The notes below the pieces were generated by a model. That model was not told the origin of the DNA. It did no database searches and saw only the letters and a program-made list of their open reading frames with translations. Of a DNA stretch of 64,000 nucleotides, positions 59,110-64,000 are shown piece after piece. This stretch comes from Ensifer sp. LC11 (GTDB taxonomy: Bacteria > Pseudomonadota > Alphaproteobacteria > Rhizobiales > Rhizobiaceae). The stretch lies in contig NZ_MBSO01000005.1 of NCBI RefSeq assembly GCF_001695835.1, positions 62,001-126,000 on the forward strand. Reading direction: 5' to 3'. How positions within the stretch are numbered: position 1 is the stretch's first letter; each line of letters begins with the position of its first letter. A program made the translations under genes and the position numbers.

Positions 59110-60894
59110 TCAGAAATTCTGCCAGCCGTCCGCGGCCGGTGCCGCGGCTGCCATTGTTCGTTGGCCGCTGCGCATGGCGCGTGCGGTCGCGTGCAGACGG
59201 GCCGGCTGCGCACGGTCGTCGAAGTGGCGGTTCGCGTCGATGACCTGGGTCTGCTCGCCGTAGCGGAACTGCCGGAGCAGCTCATGCAGGGCTTCCGCCT
59301 CGCGGGCCATGGCGTGGCTTGCAGCCGTGCTTTCCTCGACCATGGCGGCGTTTTGCTGGGTCGCCTGGTCCATGGAGTTGACCGCCTGGTTGATCTCCTT
59401 AAGGCCGGTCGATTGTTCGCGGGCCGCTTCGACGATTGCCGAGACGTTGGCGTTTATCTCCTGGACCTGAGAGAGGATCTCTTCGAGTGCCGCACCCGTC
59501 TGACCGACGAGCGACACGCCATTCTTGACGTGTTCGGTGGAGGCGCCGATCAACGCCTTGATATCCTTGGCAGCACTTGCGGAGCGTTGCGCCAGTTCGC
59601 GCACCTCCTGGGCGACGACGGCGAAGCCCTTGCCCGCTTCGCCGGCCCGTGCCGCCTCGACACCGGCGTTCAATGCCAGGAGGTTGGTCTGGAAGGCGAT
59701 GTCGTCGATCACGCCGATGATGTTGGAGATTTCGCGCGACGACTGCTCGATCTGGTCCATCGCACCAATGGCGCTCTTGACGACAGTGCCTGAGCGTTCG
59801 GCGCCGGCCTTGGTCTTGGCGACCAGTCCGCCAGCTTCCTCGGCACGCCGGCTCGAATCCGATACCGTCGTGGTGATTTCGTCCAGCGCAGCCGCGGTTT
59901 CCTCAACGGAGGCTGCCTGTTGTTCCGTGCGTTTGGACAGGTCGTCGGCGGCTGAGCGGATTTCGCGAGCGCCGGATGCGATCGCCGTGGCGTTGTCGCC
60001 GACCGTTCGCATGGCTTCGCAGAGCTTGCCGATCGCACCGTTGAAATCGGCCCGCACTGTTTCCATGCTGGGCACGAAGGGGGTGTCGAGCGTGCGGGTC
60101 AGGTCGCCCCCGGCCAGGGCTTGCAAGCCCGCGCCGAGGCTTTTGATCGCGCCCATGCGTTCGCTGACGTCGGTCGCGAACTTGACGACCTTGTAGACCT
60201 TGCCACTCAGGTCGCGGATCGGGTTGTAGGCCGCCTGGATCCAGATTTCCTTGCCGCCCTTGCCGTAGCGCACGAACTCGTTGGAGAAGAATTCGCCAGC
60301 GGCGAGCCGCTTCCAGAAATCGGCATATTCGCTGCTGCGCGCATAGGTCGGCTCGCAGAACATGCTGTGATGTTTACCCTGGATCTCGGCGAGGCTATAG
60401 CCGAGCGCGGCGCAGAAATTCTCGTTGGCGGTCAGGATTTCACCGGACGGCGTGAATTCGATCATCGCTTGCGAACGGGAGATTGCGTCGAGCTTGCCGG
60501 CATCTTCCACCGCCCTTGCCTTGGCGGCAGTGATGTCGCTTGCAAATTTCACCACCTTATAGGGCCTGCCGTTGCGCAGTACCGGATTGTAGGTCGCCTG
60601 GATCCAGATCTCGCGTCCGCCCTTGGTGACGCGCTTGTAGGCATTGGCATCAAACTCGCCGCGGCCAAGGCGGGCCCAGAAGTCGCGGTACTCCTGTGTC
60701 TGGGCGTAGTCGGCCGAACAGAACATGCGGTGGTGCTGGCCGACGATTTCAGCGAGGCTGTAGCCGAGTGCCTGGCAGAAATTCTCATTGGCGGTCAGGA
60801 TGTTGCCGGTCAGGTCGAACTGGATGATGGCCTGCGACTTTGAAAGCGCGGCGACGATGTGGGTCGCATCTGCAATTTTACCGAGAGCGAACAT
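59110..60894 (-). CDS. Cytoplasmic methyl-accepting chemotaxis protein with two PAS domains
   Basis: A 594-residue chemoreceptor with no membrane helices. Two closely similar PAS domains (about residues 18-125 and 140-245; both have an [11 protein letters not shown] stretch and an IWIQA-YNP-type end) precede a HAMP-like region and the MCP signalling domain with the hairpin [28 protein letters not shown], here split over about residues 430-460. The last five residues, GWQNF, fit the xWxxF tether for CheR. It resembles the McpY-type cytosolic receptors of Sinorhizobium. The ATG at 60894 is preferred over a longer frame to 60978. Confidence 0.9.
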   Translation of the reverse strand: MFALGKIADATHIVAALSKSQAIIQFDLTGNILTANENFCQALGYSLAEIVGQHHRMFCSADYAQTQEYRDFWARLGRGEFDANAYKRVTKGGREIWIQATYNPVLRNGRPYKVVKFASDITAAKARAVEDAGKLDAISRSQAMIEFTPSGEILTANENFCAALGYSLAEIQGKHHSMFCEPTYARSSEYADFWKRLAAGEFFSNEFVRYGKGGKEIWIQAAYNPIRDLSGKVYKVVKFATDVSERMGAIKSLGAGLQALAGGDLTRTLDTPFVPSMETVRADFNGAIGKLCEAMRTVGDNATAIASGAREIRSAADDLSKRTEQQAASVEETAAALDEITTTVSDSSRRAEEAGGLVAKTKAGAERSGTVVKSAIGAMDQIEQSSREISNIIGVIDDIAFQTNLLALNAGVEAARAGEAGKGFAVVAQEVRELAQRSASAAKDIKALIGASTEHVKNGVSLVGQTGAALEEILSQVQEINANVSAIVEAAREQSTGLKEINQAVNSMDQATQQNAAMVEESTAASHAMAREAEALHELLRQFRYGEQTQVIDANRHFDDRAQPARLHATARAMRSGQRTMAAAAPAADGWQNF

Positions 60895-61165
60895 AGGAAC
60901 CCTCTGATCTCGTTTGTTTGGCTCAAGCCGGGGCTTCGTGCCTTCTTTGACAGGGCTTGCGGGGCCAAAGCGGCGCAATTCCCGGACTAAGACAAATGCC
61001 GGCCTGCCGAAAAATGCCTGGTCGTCCCGCGCTGGCCCACCGGGTCAGCGGTTTCGTGCTTCGTGAGGGGAGTTCGAACCACCGGGCTTCATGCCCAAGG
61101 CGCCGTGTTATGCAATCTAGGTTAGTGATAGGACTATTAAGCAGGTGTTAAAATAGCAACTATCA

Positions 61166-61205
61166 AATTTTAGTTGTAAGAACTCATAGATCCCAATTTT
61201 AGTTG
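61166..61205. repeat. Direct repeat in an AT-rich stretch upstream of the chemoreceptor
   Basis: The 11-base AATTTTAGTTG occurs at 61166-61176 and 61195-61205, with 29 bases between starts. It lies in an AT-rich island (about 61125-61210) in an otherwise GC-rich gap (60895-61266) that should hold the chemoreceptor promoter. The repeat may be a regulator site. I see no gene in the gap. Confidence 0.4.
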
Positions 61206-61266
61206 AATTAGGTACGCCTGTTTTTCCAGGCTCTGTCGTAGAGGTCGGGGCACTGCCAATAAAAAA

Positions 61267-61293
61267 GGCCGCCCCACGGAACGTGGGGCGGCC
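61267..61293 (-). terminator. Intrinsic terminator after cheW
   Basis: A perfect 12-bp stem (61267-61278 with 61282-61293), loop GAA. Read on the minus strand it is followed by six T residues, 23 bases after the cheW stop, so cheW and the chemoreceptor are probably separate transcripts. Confidence 0.85.
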
Positions 61294-61315
61294 TGCATAG
61301 GGTTGGTCGGGCGGC

Positions 61316-61795
61316 TTAGGCGGCCAGTTCTTCGACCTCACGCTCCTTGAACATGCGCGCAAGGTTGAGGAAGCAGATCATGCCGTTCTCATTGGCGATG
61401 ATGCCCTCGGCGAAGCTCTTGTCGAAGGAGGCCGTTACTTCAGGAACCGGCTGAACCTGGCTGCCCTGAACCGTAAGGATGTCGGAGACGCGGTCGACGA
61501 CGAGACCGATCACCATGTTGTGCACCTCGGCGACGACGATGGCGCTGCGTTCATTGGCCGTCGTCGATTTCATGCCGAGCTTGTGGGCGAGATCGATGAT
61601 CGGGATCACCGTGCCGCGCAGGTTCATGACGCCGATCACTTCCGGCGGCGAATGCGGGATGGGGGTCGAAGGCGCCCAGCCACGGATCTCGCGGATCGTC
61701 GTCGTCTTGACGCAGAATTCCTGATCGTGGAGGCGGAACGCAATGATTTCCAGCGTCTCGCCGTCGAAACCGGCCGTTCTGAGTGTGCTTGTCAT
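61316..61795 (-). CDS. cheW: Chemotaxis coupling protein CheW
   Basis: A 159-residue adaptor that links chemoreceptors to CheA. It has the two SH3-like subdomains: LEIIAFRLHDQEFCVKTTTIREIRG at the start, VIGVMNLRGTVIPIIDLAHKLG in the middle (the conserved NLRG-x2-IPI-DL pattern), and MVIGLVVDRVSDILTV later. It is a stand-alone cheW with its own terminator, next to but separate from the receptor gene; no cheA is in the window. Confidence 0.93.
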   Translation of the reverse strand: MTSTLRTAGFDGETLEIIAFRLHDQEFCVKTTTIREIRGWAPSTPIPHSPPEVIGVMNLRGTVIPIIDLAHKLGMKSTTANERSAIVVAEVHNMVIGLVVDRVSDILTVQGSQVQPVPEVTASFDKSFAEGIIANENGMICFLNLARMFKEREVEELAA

Positions 61796-62140
61796 CGAAG
61801 GTCCTTCCAGCTTTCCGGTCGCGGCCTACGGGCGCGACATCGCCAAACTCGAGACATCTCCGCTTGGGGCTGCCGACGCATTGAGCGCGACCGAAAATCC
61901 GTTCGGGAGAGATCCTTACAATCCACCGATCACATCCGGTGGGGCGCAGCTGCATCATGCGCGGAGGAACCGCTTTGCGCTTTGGGAAGGCACTATAGGC
62001 CGGGATTCGTTAAGACTTGCTTTTGTAGGCGCGGGCAAGCCATCCCGGGAAAAGCGCAACACGGTTTTACGGCTGCTGTCGCGCTGTTCCACGCGTCGGA
62101 CATCCTACCGTTCCAGCAAAACAACGACCTTCGCAAGGGA

Positions 62141-62172
62141 CGGTCCGCCCCACGACGGCTCGGGGCAGACCG
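62141..62172 (-). terminator. Terminator-like hairpin after rocD
   Basis: CGGTCCGCCCC (62141-62151) pairs with GGGGCAGACCG (62162-62172) with one mismatch, about 18 bases after the rocD stop on the minus strand. No T-run. The rest of the 394-base gap (61796-62189) should hold the cheW promoter, but I see no clear motif or gene. Confidence 0.4.
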
Positions 62173-62189
62173 GGATCAGGAGGCAAGGG

Positions 62190-63395
62190 TCAGGCGGAGG
62201 CGAGGACCGCGGCAAACTGATCGACGGCCCAGTCCACCTGGTCGGCAGTGATGACGAGCGGCGGCGCGATGCGGATGGTGTCGCCATGGGTATCCTTGGC
62301 AAGGATGCCGCGCTCCTTCAGCGCTTCGCAATACTTGCGGGCGCCGCCAGCTTCCGGAACCAGTTCCACCGCCAGCATGAGGCCGCGACCGCGCACGTCC
62401 TTGATGATGTTGGAGCGGATGTCGGTGAGGCCCTTCTGGAAGCGCTCGCCCATGCGGGCCGAGTTCTCGATCATACCTTCCTCGGTCAGCGCCTTCAGAG
62501 CGGCGCGGGCGATGGCGCAGGCGAGCGGGTTGCCGCCGAAGGTCGAGCCATGCTGGCCGGGCTTCAGCACACCCAGCACTTCCGAGTTGGAGAGGACAGC
62601 CGAGACCGGGTAGAAACCACCGGACAGAGCCTTGCCGATCAGCGTCATGTCGGCTTCGATCGCCTCGTGCTCCTCGGCGAGCAGCTTGCCGGTGCGGCCG
62701 AGGCCGGTCTGGATCTCGTCGAGGATCAACGTGATGCCATGCCTGGTGCAGAGCTCGCGCACGGTCGTGAAGTAGCCGACAGGCGGAACGATCACGCCGG
62801 CTTCGCCCTGGATCGGTTCGACGAGGAACGCAACGGTGTTCTCGTTGATCGCGGCGCGGAAGGCGTCGATATCGCCGAAGGGCACAACCCGGAAACCGGG
62901 AGCGAAAGGACCGAAGCCTGTGCGGGCGTCCGGGTCGGTGGAGAAGCCGACGATGCCCATGGTGCGGCCATGGAAGTTGTTGGAGCAGACGATAATCTCG
63001 GCCTGGTTCTCAGCCACGCCCTTGACCTCGTAGCCCCATTTGCGCACGGCCTTGACCGCGGTCTCGACGGCCTCGGCACCGGAGTTCATCGGCAGCACCT
63101 TGTGCGAGCCGGTCAGCGCTGCGATCTCCTCATAGAAATGCGCGAGCTGGTCATTGCGGAAGGCGCGCGAGGTCAGCGTCAGCTTCTGCGCCTGCTCCAT
63201 CATCGCCTGCAGGATCTTCGGATGGCAGTGGCCCTGGTTGACGGCCGAATAGGCCGAGAGACAATCGAGGTAGCGATTGCCCTCCATGTCCCAGACATAG
63301 ACGCCTTCGCCGCGCGAGAGCACCACGTCGAGCGGCTTGTAGTTATGGGCGCCGAGCCGGTATTCGGTTTCGATCAGGGCTGCCGTCGTATTCAT
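62190..63395 (-). CDS. rocD: Ornithine aminotransferase
   Basis: A 401-residue PLP-dependent class III aminotransferase that converts ornithine and 2-oxoglutarate to glutamate semialdehyde and glutamate. It has [20 protein letters not shown] and QGHCHPKI near the N-terminus, [16 protein letters not shown], the PLP-binding [13 protein letters not shown] near residue 230, and the Schiff-base Lys in [15 protein letters not shown] (about 254). The ATG at 63395 follows GGAGG. It lies downstream of arginase, which makes ornithine, with a repeat element between them. Confidence 0.94.
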   Translation of the reverse strand: MNTTAALIETEYRLGAHNYKPLDVVLSRGEGVYVWDMEGNRYLDCLSAYSAVNQGHCHPKILQAMMEQAQKLTLTSRAFRNDQLAHFYEEIAALTGSHKVLPMNSGAEAVETAVKAVRKWGYEVKGVAENQAEIIVCSNNFHGRTMGIVGFSTDPDARTGFGPFAPGFRVVPFGDIDAFRAAINENTVAFLVEPIQGEAGVIVPPVGYFTTVRELCTRHGITLILDEIQTGLGRTGKLLAEEHEAIEADMTLIGKALSGGFYPVSAVLSNSEVLGVLKPGQHGSTFGGNPLACAIARAALKALTEEGMIENSARMGERFQKGLTDIRSNIIKDVRGRGLMLAVELVPEAGGARKYCEALKERGILAKDTHGDTIRIAPPLVITADQVDWAVDQFAAVLASA

Positions 63396-63422
63396 CCATC
63401 GTCCTCCGTTTGTCTGTTTTCT

Positions 63423-63532
63423 GAGCGGGATGAGGAAAAGTGTTTGCGGTTTTCCGCCCACATCCCGCTCTCACTTATGAGAGCCGATCACGTTTATGAT
63501 TTCGGGTCGACTCGACCCGAAATCAACGTGAT
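63423..63532. repeat. Palindromic intergenic element between arginase and rocD
   Basis: Two nested-palindrome modules. GAGCGGGATG (63423-63432) pairs with CATCCCGCTC (63461-63470) with an inner GCGG/CCGC. GATCACGTT (63486) with AACGTGATC (63524-63532) encloses GATTTCGGGTCGA/TCGACCCGAAATC. This type is widespread in rhizobial intergenic regions. It ends at the last base before the arginase stop codon and lies within the presumed arginase-rocD transcript. Confidence 0.8.
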
Positions 63533-64000
63533 CTAGGCGCTGCGGGTCGGCCGGTCGAGCACGCGACGACCAAAGAGGCTCGCCGTCAGTTCGACCAGGA
63601 TGCGCGCGCTCTTGCCGCGGTCATCGAGGAAGGGATTGAGCTCAACGACGTCGAGCGAGGAAACGAGCTCGCTTTCCCAGAGCATTTCCATGATCAGGTG
63701 CGCCTCGCGGAAGGTCGCGCCGCCGGGAACGGTGGTGCCGACGCCGGGGGCGAGTTCCGGATCCATGAAGTCGACGTCGAGGCTGACATGCAGCAGGCCG
63801 TTGGCGGCGCGCACTTCATTGAGGATCTGGCGCATGATGTGGGCCATGCCGAGTTCGTCGACGGCGCGCATGTCATAGACGCGGACCCCGTGCTCGGTGA
63901 TCTCTTCGCGCTCGCGGTCGTCGACGGAGCGGATGCCGACCTGGAAGACCTTCTTCGGATCGACCAGCGGACGGTCGGTGGGCAGGATCGGGGCGAACTC
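63533..64000 (-). CDS. rocF: Arginase (3' part; gene runs off the window)
   Basis: The C-terminal 155 residues of a ureohydrolase that splits arginine to ornithine and urea; the 5' end lies beyond 64000. The visible part contains the second metal-binding motif SLDVDFMDPELAPG, with both Asp of D-x-D, and the VPGGATFREAHLIMEML and SLDVVELNPFLDD segments, the latter holding the conserved Glu. The open frame continues unbroken to the window end. It is followed by rocD, so the pair forms an arginine catabolic unit. Confidence 0.9.
   Translation of the reverse strand, partial: EFAPILPTDRPLVDPKKVFQVGIRSVDDREREEITEHGVRVYDMRAVDELGMAHIMRQILNEVRAANGLLHVSLDVDFMDPELAPGVGTTVPGGATFREAHLIMEMLWESELVSSLDVVELNPFLDDRGKSARILVELTASLFGRRVLDRPTRSA

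Overview
The window is a 64 kb chromosomal segment of a high-GC alphaproteobacterium. The gene content points to a Sinorhizobium/Ensifer-type rhizobium: mdh-sucCD-sucAB-lpdA in one cluster, an F1 ATP synthase operon without Fo genes, sitABCD beside a Fur/Mur-type regulator, a glpRD-glpSTPQUV glycerol locus, an fdsGBA-fdhD-fdsD formate dehydrogenase locus, and several short palindromic intergenic repeats of the kind common in rhizobia. I see no tRNA, rRNA, CRISPR array, insertion sequence or prophage. The genus call is an inference from gene order and protein style, not from a database search.

Layout. 1-12.2 kb: lower TCA cycle (mdh, sucC, sucD, sucA, sucB, lpdA), with five small genes (MAPEG, VOC, LysE, a secreted protein, an SDR) between sucB and lpdA. 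12.3-21.6 kb: single housekeeping genes (thioesterase, DUF2867, GumN/TraB, xerC, acyltransferase, AAA ATPase, transaldolase, priA, a small membrane protein). 21.7-27.0 kb: atpHAGDC. 27.1-32.7 kb: manC, a saccharopine-dehydrogenase-like enzyme divergent from an Lrp regulator, a membrane-anchored protein and an APH-fold kinase. 33.0-33.7 kb: a stand-alone ATP synthase subunit a gene. 33.8-37.9 kb: sitABCD and mur, divergent around a Mur-box-like palindrome. 37.9-41.2 kb: a DMT exporter, a nucleobase permease and a small secreted protein. 41.3-50.0 kb: the glycerol regulon. 50.1-58.7 kb: an SDR, a LysR regulator and the formate dehydrogenase operon, invaded by repeat elements. 59.1-61.8 kb: a cytoplasmic PAS-PAS chemoreceptor and a CheW. 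62.2-64.0 kb: ornithine aminotransferase and arginase (cut by the window end).

How the genes work together. Glycerol is imported by GlpSTPQUV and oxidised by GlpD; ornithine from arginase goes to glutamate semialdehyde through RocD; 2-oxoglutarate is burned through SucAB-Lpd, SucCD and Mdh; formate supplies NADH through Fds; the F1 sector uses the resulting proton gradient once joined to an Fo encoded elsewhere. SitABCD-Mur handles Mn(II).

The observations I consider most worth a second look are: (1) the two glycerol ABC ATPases carry complementary lesions (GlpT has a degenerate signature, GlpS lacks the switch histidine), which predicts one intact and one dead ATP site; (2) an orphan AtpB outside any Fo operon with Val in place of the conserved Asn four residues after the essential Arg; (3) three inverted-repeat-bounded elements and a palindrome mosaic in the formate dehydrogenase locus, the mosaic supplying the fdsD stop codon; (4) a hairpin placed so that it would bridge a distant Shine-Dalgarno to the sucA start; and (5) two hairpins between atpD and atpC.
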